Shown here: positions 28,060-35,676 of the stretch, piece by piece
Position numbering within the stretch: the stretch's first letter is position 1
Layout of the letters: each line of letters opens with the position of its first letter
Source: Aureimonas sp. AU12
GTDB taxonomy: Bacteria; Pseudomonadota; Alphaproteobacteria; Rhizobiales; Rhizobiaceae
Assembly (NCBI RefSeq): GCF_001463705.1
Contig: NZ_BBWH01000043.1
Span: forward strand, 62,001 to 126,000
Reading direction: 5' to 3'
DNA: 64,000 bases
Notes under the pieces: generated by a model
What the model saw: only the letters and a program-made list of their open reading frames with translations
Databases searched by the model: none
What the model was told of the DNA's origin: nothing
Position numbers and translations under genes: made by a program

Positions 28060-28123
28060 CGACTGCCTCGGCTGCTTCGCCTATGCGCCAAGCCGCCGAG
28101 CTTATGGAAACAGGAGACAAGCC

Positions 28124-28288
28124 ATGAGCCGAGCCGAACTCCTCGTGCGCCTTCAGCACGTGCAGAGCATGCCCCAGATGCAGGGGCGCAACATCCGCAG
28201 CATCGCGTCGATCCTCTCGACCGAGGCGTTGAAGACGCATGTCGAGGTCTGCGAGGCGCAGGCCGAAAAGACGGCGCCGAAGCAGTAG
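28124..28288 (+). CDS. Small hypothetical protein, 54 aa
   Basis: A short gene 64 bp after minE and before the terminator, so probably co-transcribed with minCDE. CAGGAGACAAGCC gives a strong ribosome-binding site for the ATG at 28124. The protein begins MSRAELLVRLQHVQSMPQMQ and ends AEKTAPKQ; it is hydrophilic and predicted mostly helical, with no signal or membrane segment. Codon use matches the neighbours. I do not recognise a family. Confidence 0.6.
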   Translation: MSRAELLVRLQHVQSMPQMQGRNIRSIASILSTEALKTHVEVCEAQAEKTAPKQ

Positions 28289-28326
28289 CACGGCGTTCGC
28301 GGCTCGCCCGCGCCACCATCCAGATA

Positions 28327-28358
28327 GAAGGCCGGCGCCCTCGCGGACGCCGGCCTTC
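28327..28358. terminator. Strong terminator after the min operon
   Basis: GAAGGCCGGCG (28327-28337) pairs perfectly over 11 bp with CGCCGGCCTTC (28348-28358), 10-base loop, followed by TTCGTTTG. It also lies just beyond the stop of the convergent aminotransferase gene. Confidence 0.8.
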
Positions 28359-28382
28359 TTCGTTTGCAGGAAAGGCGCGGTC

Positions 28383-29756
28383 TCAGTTCGCGGCGAGATA
28401 GGCCTGCGTATCGGCCAGCGCACGCTCGAAGCGCGCGACGGTCTCGACGACCTCTTCCGGCGTGATGATCAGCGGCGGGCAGAAGGCGATCTGGTCGCCG
28501 ATCGCGCGCAGGATGACGCCGTGCTCGTGTCCGAAGCCGAACAGCGCGGCGCCCGCCTTGCCGACGGGATCGAAGCGCGCCTTCGTCGCCTTGTCGGCCA
28601 CCAGCTCCACCGCCGCGATCAGGCCGACGCCGCGCACTTCGCCGACGAGCGGGTGGTCGCGAAAGCGGGCGAGCTCGCGCTGGAGGACTTCGCCCGACGC
28701 CTTGGCATTCGCCACGAGACCGCGCTCCTCGATGATGGCGAGGTTCTCGTTGCCGACGGCGCAGGCGACCGGGTGTCCCGATGCCGTGAACCCGTGGCCG
28801 AACGTGCCGATCTTCGCCGTGTTGTCGGCGATATCCTGGTAGATCGCATCCGAGAAGAGGATCGCGGCCAGCGGCTGGTAGGACGAGGTGATTTGCTTGG
28901 AGACCACCATGACGTCGGGATCGATGCCGTAGTAGTCGCAGGCGAAGGTGGTGCCGAGGCGTCCGAAGCCGTTGATCACCTCGTCGGCGACGATGAGGAT
29001 GTCATGGCGGCGGCAGACCTCCTGCACGCGCGCCCAGTAGCCCTCCGGCGGCGGCATCACACCGCCAGCCCCCATCAGCGGCTCGCCGATGAAGGCGGCG
29101 ATCGTGTCGGCACCAGCGGCCTCGATCGTGTCTTCCAGTTCCTGCACCAGCCGGTCGACGAAGGCCGCCTCGCTCTCGCCCTCAAGGCCCTGCCGCCAGT
29201 AGTGCGGGCAGGTCAGGTGCTTGACCGGAATGGCCGGGAGGTCGAAGTCGCGGTGATTGGTCGCGAGGCCCGTCAGCGAGCCGGATGCGATGGTGATGCC
29301 GTGATAGCCGCCCTGCCGGGCGAGGAAGGTCTTCTTCTCGGGCTTGCCGCGCGCGTTGTTGCGATACCAGACCATCTTGACGACGGTGTCGTTGGCTTCC
29401 GACCCCGAGTTGGTGAAGAAGACCCGCTGCAGACGCTCGGGACTCATCTGCACGAGGCGTTCCGCCAGTTCGATCGCCGGCTCGTTCGATTTGGACGAAA
29501 ACGAGTGGTAGTAGGGCAGCTTGGACATCTGCCGGTGCGCGGCATCGGCCAGTCGCGGCTCGCCGAAACCGACCGCGACGCTCCAGAGGCCCGCCATCGC
29601 CTCGATGTATTCCTTGCCGTCGGTGTCGAAGACCCGGATTCCCTCGCCGCGATCGATCACGATCGGGCCGGCGGTCTCGTGCTTGCGGGCATTCGTGGCG
29701 GGGTGGAGGAGATAGCGCACGTCACGCGCCTGGATGGAGTTCGGGAGCGCCGACAT
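28383..29756 (-). CDS. Class III (omega-type) aminotransferase
   Basis: A 457-aa PLP-dependent aminotransferase, probably moving an amino group from an omega-amino acid or amine to pyruvate. Landmarks are GIRVFDTDGKEYIEAMAGLWSVAVG, FFTNSGSEANDTVVKM near residues 111-126, ARQGGYHGITIASGSLTG, IADEVINGFGR-type motif (IVADEVINGFGRLG) and VVSKQITSSYQPLAA with the PLP Lys. The ATG at 29756 has GGAAGG about 9 bases upstream; a longer frame to 29975 is not family-like. Exact substrate cannot be assigned; it stands alone between the min terminator and the betaine-binding-protein gene. Confidence 0.9.
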   Translation of the reverse strand: MSALPNSIQARDVRYLLHPATNARKHETAGPIVIDRGEGIRVFDTDGKEYIEAMAGLWSVAVGFGEPRLADAAHRQMSKLPYYHSFSSKSNEPAIELAERLVQMSPERLQRVFFTNSGSEANDTVVKMVWYRNNARGKPEKKTFLARQGGYHGITIASGSLTGLATNHRDFDLPAIPVKHLTCPHYWRQGLEGESEAAFVDRLVQELEDTIEAAGADTIAAFIGEPLMGAGGVMPPPEGYWARVQEVCRRHDILIVADEVINGFGRLGTTFACDYYGIDPDVMVVSKQITSSYQPLAAILFSDAIYQDIADNTAKIGTFGHGFTASGHPVACAVGNENLAIIEERGLVANAKASGEVLQRELARFRDHPLVGEVRGVGLIAAVELVADKATKARFDPVGKAGAALFGFGHEHGVILRAIGDQIAFCPPLIITPEEVVETVARFERALADTQAYLAAN

Positions 29757-29978
29757 GCGTCTGGTCCTTCCGGAAACGGCTGGGCTTGAAGCCCCGAGAG
29801 GCGGCGTGTCGGCAAGTCTCCGGCACGACCGATCCTCTCTTCTACTCACCGCCCGCCTGTGAGCGCCACCCCTTCCAGATGCATTTGCAACGGGTGCCGT
29901 CGCCGCCCTCCGGTGACGCTTGCAGCTCGCTTTTGAGAGCGGCGGCGGCCGGCTCGGCTCCGGCCGCCGCCTCAAGCG

Positions 29979-30911
29979 CTACTTGATGAAGGACTTCGAC
30001 TTCAGATAGTCCTCGGCGACCGCCTTGGCCGGCTCGCCGCCGAGCTGCACACGCCCGTTGAGCGTCTGCAGCGTCTCGAGATCGAAGGACTCGAAGATCG
30101 GCTTGAGGACCTCCGCGATCTTCGGGTTCTCGGTCAGCACCGCCTCGCGGATGATCGGTGCCGGCTGATAGACCGGCTGCACGCCCTTGTCGTCGTCCAT
30201 GACGACGAGGCCGGACGGCGCGATGCCGCCATCAGTGCCGTAGACCATGGCCGCGTTTACGCCGTTGGTGTTCTGCGCCGCCGCGGCGATCGTCGCCGCC
30301 GTGTCGCCGCCCGAGAGCGTCAGCAGCTGCTCCGGCTTGAGCGTGAAGCCGTAGGTGCTTTGGAACGAGGGCAGGGCGGAAGCCGAGTTGACGAACTCCG
30401 ACGAGGCCGCAAGCTTCACGTCACCGCCCTTGGCGACCCACTGGCCGAAGTCGGACAGCGTCGCGAGTTTTCCCGCATCGGCCGCATCCTTGCGCACCGC
30501 GATGCCCCACGTATTGTTGGCGGGCGAAGGCGTCAGCCAGACGATCTTGTTGGCTTCCATGTCCAGCGATTTGGCGGCCTCGTAGGCCTTGGCCGCATCC
30601 TTCCAGAGCGGATCCTCGGCCTTGTTGAAGAAGAAGGCCGCGTTGCCGGTGTACTCGGGATAGATGTCGATCTCGCCGGCCGTGATGGCCTTGCGGACCA
30701 CCGGCGTGCCGCCGAGCTGGATGCGGTCGGTGGTCTCGATGCCGGCATTCTGCAGCGCCAGCAGGATGACGTTGCCGAGGACGCCGCCTTCCGTGTCGAT
30801 TTTCGACGAGACGACCACCGGAGCTGCGAGGGCGGACGTGGAGGCGAGGGCAGCGACGCAGGCCGCCGCAATCAGGATGGGTCGCACGAGGTCACTCCGC
30901 TCTGTTTTCAT
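29979..30911 (-). CDS. Glycine betaine/choline-type ABC substrate-binding protein, orphan
   Basis: A 310-aa periplasmic binding protein of the OsmF/ProX (OpuAC) family. Residues 1-32 are a Sec signal (MKTERSDLV then IAAACVAALASTSALAA). VSSKIDTEGGVLGNVILLALQNAG, IDIYPEYTGNAAFF and PSPANNTWGIAV are typical of the OsmF group, which binds osmoprotectants with modest affinity. The start at 30911 gives the proper signal peptide; 30947 would place a hydrophilic stretch before it. No permease or ATPase is adjacent, so it must use components encoded elsewhere. Confidence 0.88.
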   Translation of the reverse strand: MKTERSDLVRPILIAAACVAALASTSALAAPVVVSSKIDTEGGVLGNVILLALQNAGIETTDRIQLGGTPVVRKAITAGEIDIYPEYTGNAAFFFNKAEDPLWKDAAKAYEAAKSLDMEANKIVWLTPSPANNTWGIAVRKDAADAGKLATLSDFGQWVAKGGDVKLAASSEFVNSASALPSFQSTYGFTLKPEQLLTLSGGDTAATIAAAAQNTNGVNAAMVYGTDGGIAPSGLVVMDDDKGVQPVYQPAPIIREAVLTENPKIAEVLKPIFESFDLETLQTLNGRVQLGGEPAKAVAEDYLKSKSFIK

Positions 30912-31029
30912 GCCGCGGATGCTTCCCCATGAAACCCCGCCGAACACTCAAGTTTCCAGCGACGAAACTGGAGCGCGCTGGCCAAACCGCAACCTGTCCA
31001 GCATCCAAGGTCCTCATCGTCCGTCGTTG

Positions 31030-31065
31030 AAAAGTTCATGGAACCTTAAAAGTTTCTGGAACCTC
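31030..31065. repeat. Tandem 18-bp repeat, two copies
   Basis: AAAAGTTCATGGAACCTT (31030-31047) is directly followed by AAAAGTTTCTGGAACCTC (31048-31065), 15 of 18 identical. Each copy holds GGAACC; the second forms the -35 element of the EcfG-type promoter. Confidence 0.65.
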
Positions 31066-31082
31066 AATGAATCGAAGATGTT
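31058..31082 (+). promoter_or_regulatory. EcfG-type general stress promoter
   Basis: GGAAC (31058-31062), 17 bp, then GTT (31080-31082) matches the EcfG consensus GGAAC-N16/17-CGTT of alphaproteobacteria apart from the base before GTT. It is 37 bp before the 56-aa gene at 31119. Confidence 0.6.
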
Positions 31083-31084
31083 TA

Positions 31085-31112
31085 CCCCGCTCGCGACCGA
31101 TGATGAGCGGGG
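31085..31112 (+). promoter_or_regulatory. Leader hairpin next to the ribosome-binding site
   Basis: CCCCGCTC (31085-31092) pairs perfectly with GAGCGGGG (31105-31112), 12-base loop. The right arm contains the purine-rich stretch that would serve as the ribosome-binding site for the ATG at 31119, so folding could limit translation. Confidence 0.45.
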
Positions 31113-31118
31113 ACCCAG

Positions 31119-31289
31119 ATGAACGCGTCGGATATCGTAAAAGCTCTCGAAAATGGGCTGATCACGGCTTACGAGGCCTTGGAGCAGGCGCAGGTCGACA
31201 CGGTCGATGCGCTCTACGAGCGTGCCGCCAATGCTCGCCAGTGGTCGAGAGGCGATTCCTTCATGCATGTGGGACGTGGGCTGAAGTAG
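31119..31289 (+). CDS. Small hypothetical protein, 56 aa, predicted stress-induced
   Basis: A short gene downstream of the EcfG-type promoter. The protein begins MNASDIVKALENGLITAYEA and continues through an Ala/Glu-rich helix to a basic tail ending GRGLK; no signal peptide, membrane helix or known family is visible. Codon third positions follow the genome pattern. AGCGGGGA lies about 6 bases before the ATG, partly inside the leader hairpin. Its placement suggests a role in the general stress response, but that rests on the promoter match alone. Confidence 0.55.
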   Translation: MNASDIVKALENGLITAYEALEQAQVDTVDALYERAANARQWSRGDSFMHVGRGLK

Positions 31290-31459
31290 GCCCGACGCTC
31301 AGGTCAGCCGAAGCGCTGACTCTTTTTGGTCGCAAACCCAATCGCTTGTCGGCGCGCTCGTGCAACACGCTTGAGCGGTCGCCGTATCTCGACGCATGGA
31401 TGGCATCCTCGTATGACAGCACGGCAATTGAACCGTGTTCAGCATTCGAGGAGTCATCC

Positions 31460-31804
31460 ATGAGCATTCGCCGCATCGAGCCGGGCCGCCGCATGAGCGC
31501 CGCCGTCGTCCATGGCGGGACCGCCTATCTCGCCGGTCAGGTCGGCGAACCCGGCGACGATGTCTCGGCTCAGACGAAGACGGTTCTTGCCCATATCGAC
31601 CGGCTTCTGGCGGAAGCGGGAACCGACAAGTCCAAGCTCCTTCAGGCGACCATCTGGCTCGCCGACATGAAGGACTTCGGCGCGATGAACGCGGTGTGGG
31701 ATTCCTGGGTCGATCCGGCCAACCCTCCGGCCCGCGCTACCGGCGAATCGAAGCTGGCCGGGCCGGAGTATCTCGTCGAGATCATCGTGATCGCCGCCGT
31801 CTGA
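31460..31804 (+). CDS. RidA/YjgF family protein
   Basis: A 114-aa protein of the RidA family, whose best-known members hydrolyse reactive enamine/imine intermediates released by PLP enzymes. The start MSIRRIEPGRRMSAAVVHGG, then AYLAGQVGE, QTKTVLAHIDRLLAEAGTDKS and the ending GPEYLVEIIVIAAV are typical. Near the active-site Arg position it reads PPARATGESKLAGP, matching a RidA subgroup rather than the archetype PARSCV, so the activity may differ. CGAGGAG is 8 bases before the ATG. Confidence 0.9.
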   Translation: MSIRRIEPGRRMSAAVVHGGTAYLAGQVGEPGDDVSAQTKTVLAHIDRLLAEAGTDKSKLLQATIWLADMKDFGAMNAVWDSWVDPANPPARATGESKLAGPEYLVEIIVIAAV

Positions 31805-31820
31805 TTTCAGACCGGTCTTT

Positions 31821-31853
31821 GGCCTGCGCTCGACTCTCGGTCGGGCGCAGGCC
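31821..31853. terminator. Bidirectional terminator-like hairpin
   Basis: GGCCTGCGCTCGAC (31821-31834) pairs with GTCGGGCGCAGGCC (31840-31853), 14 bp with one G-U pair and a 5-base loop. It lies between the convergent RidA and epimerase genes. Confidence 0.7.
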
Positions 31854-31869
31854 GTTCAGCCCAGTTCGC

Positions 31870-32727
31870 TCAGATCAGGCCGTATTGCTTGGCCTTGTTG
31901 CGCAGGAAGGGCAGTCCTTCGCCGAGGACCTCCTCGCGTGCCGGCGCCACGGGGCGCCAGACGGAGAGAGCCGCCGCGATCTGCGGCGGGACGGTGATGA
32001 AGCTTTCCATCGCCATGCCGCCCTTAAAGCCGATGGCCGCGAGCGCAGAGAATACCTCGTCCCAGGCCACCGTGTCGGCCCCTGGCGTGCCTCGATCGCT
32101 GGCCGAGAGGTGGATGTACTTCAGGTGCTCGCGTGCGGTCAGAATGCCGTTGGCGATGCCCTTTTCCTCGATGTTCATGTGATAGGTGTCGAGGTGGACG
32201 AAGACGTTCGACGCGCCGACGCGCTCCACCATGTCCACGGCTTGGCGCGCCGTGTTGAGGATATGGTTCTCGTAGCGGTTCACCGCTTCCAGCCCGTAAT
32301 CCATGCCGAGCGTCCTGGCGTAGGCTGCCGCCTTCTCGACGACGCGGGCGGTGGATGAAATCTCCGCCTCGGTCGGCGCAACGCCGGTCCGCTGGCCGAT
32401 CGCGCCGTAGATGACGCCGCTCATGGCCTTCGCACCGATCGCGTGCGACTTGTCGAGCGCCATCTTGAGAAATTCCAGCGCCCCGTCCGGGTTGTCGGTC
32501 GGCAGCTTGTCGAGCGGCAGTCCGAGCGAGCAGACGCACTCCACTTCGTTCGCTTCCAGAAGGGCGCGGGTGTGCGCGGCATCCACGCCTTCGGGGTCGA
32601 GCATGGTGATCTCGAGGAAGTCGATGTCGTATTTGACGGCTTCGGGAATGGCGAACTCGGCCGCCTCCCTGTTCCACTCCATCGCCCACATCGCCGTGTG
32701 GACCCCGAACCCGCTCACATTCGTCAT
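31870..32727 (-). CDS. Sugar epimerase/isomerase, tagatose/psicose 3-epimerase-like TIM barrel
   Basis: A 285-aa TIM-barrel protein of the xylose-isomerase-like group. The metal ligands of ketose 3-epimerases can be placed: Glu in GLEAVNRYENH, Asp and His in VHLDTYHMNIEE, His in YIHLSASDRGTPG, and Glu in AMESF. The N-terminus GFGVHTAMWAMEW supports the ATG at 32727 over 32769. It is divergent from an IolG-like dehydrogenase gene with 207 bp between starts, which suggests a shared sugar or inositol pathway. Substrate unknown. Confidence 0.85.
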   Translation of the reverse strand: MTNVSGFGVHTAMWAMEWNREAAEFAIPEAVKYDIDFLEITMLDPEGVDAAHTRALLEANEVECVCSLGLPLDKLPTDNPDGALEFLKMALDKSHAIGAKAMSGVIYGAIGQRTGVAPTEAEISSTARVVEKAAAYARTLGMDYGLEAVNRYENHILNTARQAVDMVERVGASNVFVHLDTYHMNIEEKGIANGILTAREHLKYIHLSASDRGTPGADTVAWDEVFSALAAIGFKGGMAMESFITVPPQIAAALSVWRPVAPAREEVLGEGLPFLRNKAKQYGLI

Positions 32728-32833
32728 CGCTCTGTTCCTCCCTCTGGGCGGTCGGCGTGTTCTCCCCACCGAGTCGGCCCGATCCTGCGTTTATACTCCG
32801 CCATGCGCCGCCTCGCCCACCGGCCCCGTGCGG

Positions 32834-32893
32834 TTCGTACGAATGAAATGAAAACGGTTCCGTCCGCGCCAGCGGATTGAATGTTCCAAACAT
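32834..32893. promoter_or_regulatory. Two inverted repeats between the divergent sugar genes
   Basis: TTCGTACGAA at 32834-32843 is a perfect 10-bp palindrome, and ATGTT-CCA-AACAT at 32881-32893 is a perfect inverted repeat. Both lie in the shared promoter gap and are candidate operators for a regulator encoded elsewhere. Confidence 0.35.
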
Positions 32894-32934
32894 CGCGGCT
32901 ACGGATCTGGGACGCTGGAACGAGGGAGATGGCG

Positions 32935-33915
32935 ATGATCAGATTTGGGCTCTTGGGTGCGGGACGCATCGGCCAGATTCACGGACGCAACATCGCGGCC
33001 TCGCAGGCCGCGCAACTGGTCTTCGTCTCCGATCCGATGGGGGAAGCCGCTCAGCGTCTGGCATCGGCGACCCACGCGCGCATCGCGGGGCTGGACGAGG
33101 TCGTCGCCTCCGACGAAGTCGACGCCGTGATCATCTGCACGCCCACCGATACGCATGCCGAGCTGATCGAGCGGGCCGTGGCGGCCGGCAAGGCGGTGTT
33201 CTGCGAGAAGCCGGTGGATCTCTCGTCCGATCGCATCCGCGCCACGCTCGGCAAGATCGGCGATGCGCCTCTGATGATCGGCTTCAACCGCCGCTTCGAC
33301 CCCAACTTCGCCTCGCTGCGCCATCGCATCCAGGACGGCGTGGTCGGCGAGGTCGAGCTGGTGACGATCCTGTCGCGCGATCCGTCGCCGCCGCCGGTCT
33401 CCTACATCGAGCGCTCGGGCGGTCTGTTCCGCGACATGATGATCCATGACTTCGACATGGCGCGCTTCCTCGTCGGCGAGGAGTTCACCGAGGTGCAGGC
33501 CACCGGTTCGGCGCTCGTCGATCCCGCCATCGGCACGGCGGGCGACGTCGACACGGCGGCGGTTCTCCTGAAGACCGCGAGCGGCAAGATCTGCCAGATC
33601 TCGTGCTCGCGCCGCGCGACTTACGGCTACGACCAGCGCATCGAGGTCCACGGGTCCAAGGGTCTGCTGAAGGCCGAGAACGTGCCGCAGACGACCGTGG
33701 TCTTCGCCAGCGAGGCCGGCGTTTCCGCCGATCCCGTCCAGAACTTCTTCCTCGAGCGCTACGCTCGCGCCTACGAGCACGAGCTGAACCACTTCATCGA
33801 CTGTCTGGCCAGGGGCAACGCGATGCAGCCGAGCGGCGAGGACGGTCTTCGCGCGGGCATTCTGGCCGATGCCGCGACGAAGAGCGCGCAGGACGGCACG
33901 CTCGTTCGCATCTGA
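32935..33915 (+). CDS. iolG: Inositol 2-dehydrogenase-like Gfo/Idh/MocA oxidoreductase
   Basis: A 326-aa NAD-dependent dehydrogenase. The Rossmann motif is GLLGAGRIGQIH (residues 5-16), the catalytic Lys is in CEKPVDLS, and the C-terminal domain has MIHDFDMARFLVG with the HD-x-D pattern of myo-inositol dehydrogenases. GEVELVTILSRDPSPPP is typical of rhizobial IolG. GAGGGAG six bases before the ATG at 32935 selects it over in-frame starts at 32929 and 32881. It could also act on a related cyclitol. A strong terminator follows. Confidence 0.88.
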   Translation: MIRFGLLGAGRIGQIHGRNIAASQAAQLVFVSDPMGEAAQRLASATHARIAGLDEVVASDEVDAVIICTPTDTHAELIERAVAAGKAVFCEKPVDLSSDRIRATLGKIGDAPLMIGFNRRFDPNFASLRHRIQDGVVGEVELVTILSRDPSPPPVSYIERSGGLFRDMMIHDFDMARFLVGEEFTEVQATGSALVDPAIGTAGDVDTAAVLLKTASGKICQISCSRRATYGYDQRIEVHGSKGLLKAENVPQTTVVFASEAGVSADPVQNFFLERYARAYEHELNHFIDCLARGNAMQPSGEDGLRAGILADAATKSAQDGTLVRI

Positions 33916-33916
33916 A

Positions 33917-33962
33917 ACGGAACGAGGGTGCGGACCCGACCGGATCCGCACCCTCGTTCCGT
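33917..33962. terminator. Bidirectional terminator, perfect 18-bp stem
   Basis: ACGGAACGAGGGTGCGGA (33917-33934) is exactly complementary to TCCGCACCCTCGTTCCGT (33945-33962), 10-base loop. It separates iolG from the convergent glycosyl-phosphate transferase gene. Confidence 0.8.
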
Positions 33963-33981
33963 CGATGCCGATAGGGCGTCG

Positions 33982-35526
33982 TCAGTAGGCGCCGTCGCTT
34001 TTCAGGAGGCTCATCGGCGTCTTCGCGAGGATCGCGACGTCCATGAGGATCGACCAGTTCTCGATGTAGTAGAGATCGTGTTCGAACCGCTTCTGCAGCT
34101 TCAGGTCGTTGTCGATCTCGCCGCGCCAGCCCTTGATCTGCGCCCACCCGGTGATGCCGGGCTTCACCTTGTGACGGCCGAAATAGCCGTCGACGATTTC
34201 CGTGAAGGTGGCGTCGGCGCTGGAGCGCGCGTGGACCGCGTGGGGGCGGGGGCCGACCAGCGCCAGTTCGCCGGTGATGACGTTGAACAGCTGCGGCAGC
34301 TCGTCGATCGACGTGCGGCGGATGAACCGCCCCACCTTCGTCACGCGCGGATCGTCCTTCGTCACCAGCTTGCGCGCGGTCGGGTCGGCCATGTCGTGGC
34401 GCAGCGAGCGGAACTTCCAGACGTTGATGACCTGATTGTTGAAGCCGTGCCGCTTCTGCCGGAAGAAGACCGGGCCGGGCGTATCCACCTTGATCGCCAG
34501 CGCGGTCGCCAGCATGATCGGCGACAGAAGAAGCAGCGCGACGCTGCCGACGGTCACGTCGAGGACGCGCTTGGCGATCAGGTCCCAGTCGGCCAGCGGC
34601 CGGTCGAACACGTCGACGAGCGGCACCGAGCCGACATAGCTGTAGGAGCGGGGGCGGAAGCGGAGGTTCGCCGACAGCGCGGAGACGCGGATGTCGAGCG
34701 GCAGAACCCAGAGTTCTTTCAGGATCGCCAGGATGCGCTTTTCGGCCGAGAGCGGCAGCGTGACGATCAGCATCTCGATTCGGGCAAGGCGGGCGAACTC
34801 GGTCAGTTCGGCGACGCTGCCGAGCTTGGGATAACCGGCGACGATCGGCGGCGAGCGGTCGTCGTCGCGGTCGTCGAAGATGCCGCAGATGCGGATGTCG
34901 CTGTCGGCCTGCTTTTCGAGGCTGCGAATGAAGGCTTCCGCCGCCGTGCCGCCACCGACGAGCACGGCGCGCCGCTCCATCACGCCGTTGCGGGCCCAGA
35001 CGCGGATGCGCTGTCCGAGGACCGTGCGCGCGAGGGCGAGAACGCCGGCGGAAAGGCCAAGCCAGATCGCTGCCCATCGCGCGGTGAGGTCGAGCGGTGC
35101 GCCGATCGACAGGGCGCCGCCGGCGAAGACGCTGGCCGTCAGGAGGAGCCCCGTCGCCATGCGCGCGATCTGGGTGCGCCGCGAACGAAGCTGCACGAGA
35201 TCGTAGCCCTGGAACAGCTCGATCGAGATGATGCAGAGCCCGGCGACCACCGCGGCGAGCGCAAGCGCGACGGACAGCCGGCCCTGCAGGTGATCGGCCC
35301 AGAGCAGTGTCGCGAGGCCGGCGCCCGTCAGGAGAGCGAACTCGGCGATGCGGTAGAGACTCGAGACGAGGCGCGGCGAGAGGGCTTCGTGCGACAGCTG
35401 CTCGGCCGCCCGCTGCGCATGCGCCCCGAGGACGATCGGCGACTGCGGCCGCGGCCCCCCGTCGTGCTGGAAGGTGCGAACGGCTTCCCGCCCGAAGAGG
35501 GCCAAATCCTGCTGTGTCGTCGCCAT
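33982..35526 (-). CDS. Undecaprenyl-phosphate hexose-1-phosphate transferase (WcaJ/ExoY type)
   Basis: A 514-aa priming enzyme that starts polysaccharide assembly by moving glucose- or galactose-1-phosphate to undecaprenyl phosphate. Four N-terminal helices (first in RIAEFALLTGAGLATLLW) and a CoA-binding-like segment (AVLVGGGTAAEAFIRSLEK) precede the catalytic domain with KRVLDVTVGSVALLLLSPIML, KFRSLRHDMADP, RFIRRTSIDELPQLFNV and LVGPRPHAV. The full length and ending DVAILAKTPMSLL fit the WcaJ group. It is 150 bp downstream of the export lipoprotein gene. Confidence 0.94.
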   Translation of the reverse strand: MATTQQDLALFGREAVRTFQHDGGPRPQSPIVLGAHAQRAAEQLSHEALSPRLVSSLYRIAEFALLTGAGLATLLWADHLQGRLSVALALAAVVAGLCIISIELFQGYDLVQLRSRRTQIARMATGLLLTASVFAGGALSIGAPLDLTARWAAIWLGLSAGVLALARTVLGQRIRVWARNGVMERRAVLVGGGTAAEAFIRSLEKQADSDIRICGIFDDRDDDRSPPIVAGYPKLGSVAELTEFARLARIEMLIVTLPLSAEKRILAILKELWVLPLDIRVSALSANLRFRPRSYSYVGSVPLVDVFDRPLADWDLIAKRVLDVTVGSVALLLLSPIMLATALAIKVDTPGPVFFRQKRHGFNNQVINVWKFRSLRHDMADPTARKLVTKDDPRVTKVGRFIRRTSIDELPQLFNVITGELALVGPRPHAVHARSSADATFTEIVDGYFGRHKVKPGITGWAQIKGWRGEIDNDLKLQKRFEHDLYYIENWSILMDVAILAKTPMSLLKSDGAY

Positions 35527-35676
35527 CGCCGATCCTGTCGCCTGGCCGCTGGCCGGCGCTGCGCGCGCCGGCTCGGTCCCGGCTTCGAGCGATACCGAAG
35601 AAAGGCTAAAACATGCTGAGGGCGACGTGCGGTATTTGAACGATGCGGCGCGAACGACTGATGTTGCAAGGCGTCC

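Noticed and set aside
28239-29789. Plus-strand open frame of 516 codons
   Set aside because: It runs opposite the clear class III aminotransferase gene and crosses a strong terminator; composition is that of a shadow frame.
33928-35619. Plus-strand open frame of 563 codons
   Set aside because: Antisense to the WcaJ/ExoY-type gene, whose motifs are unmistakable.
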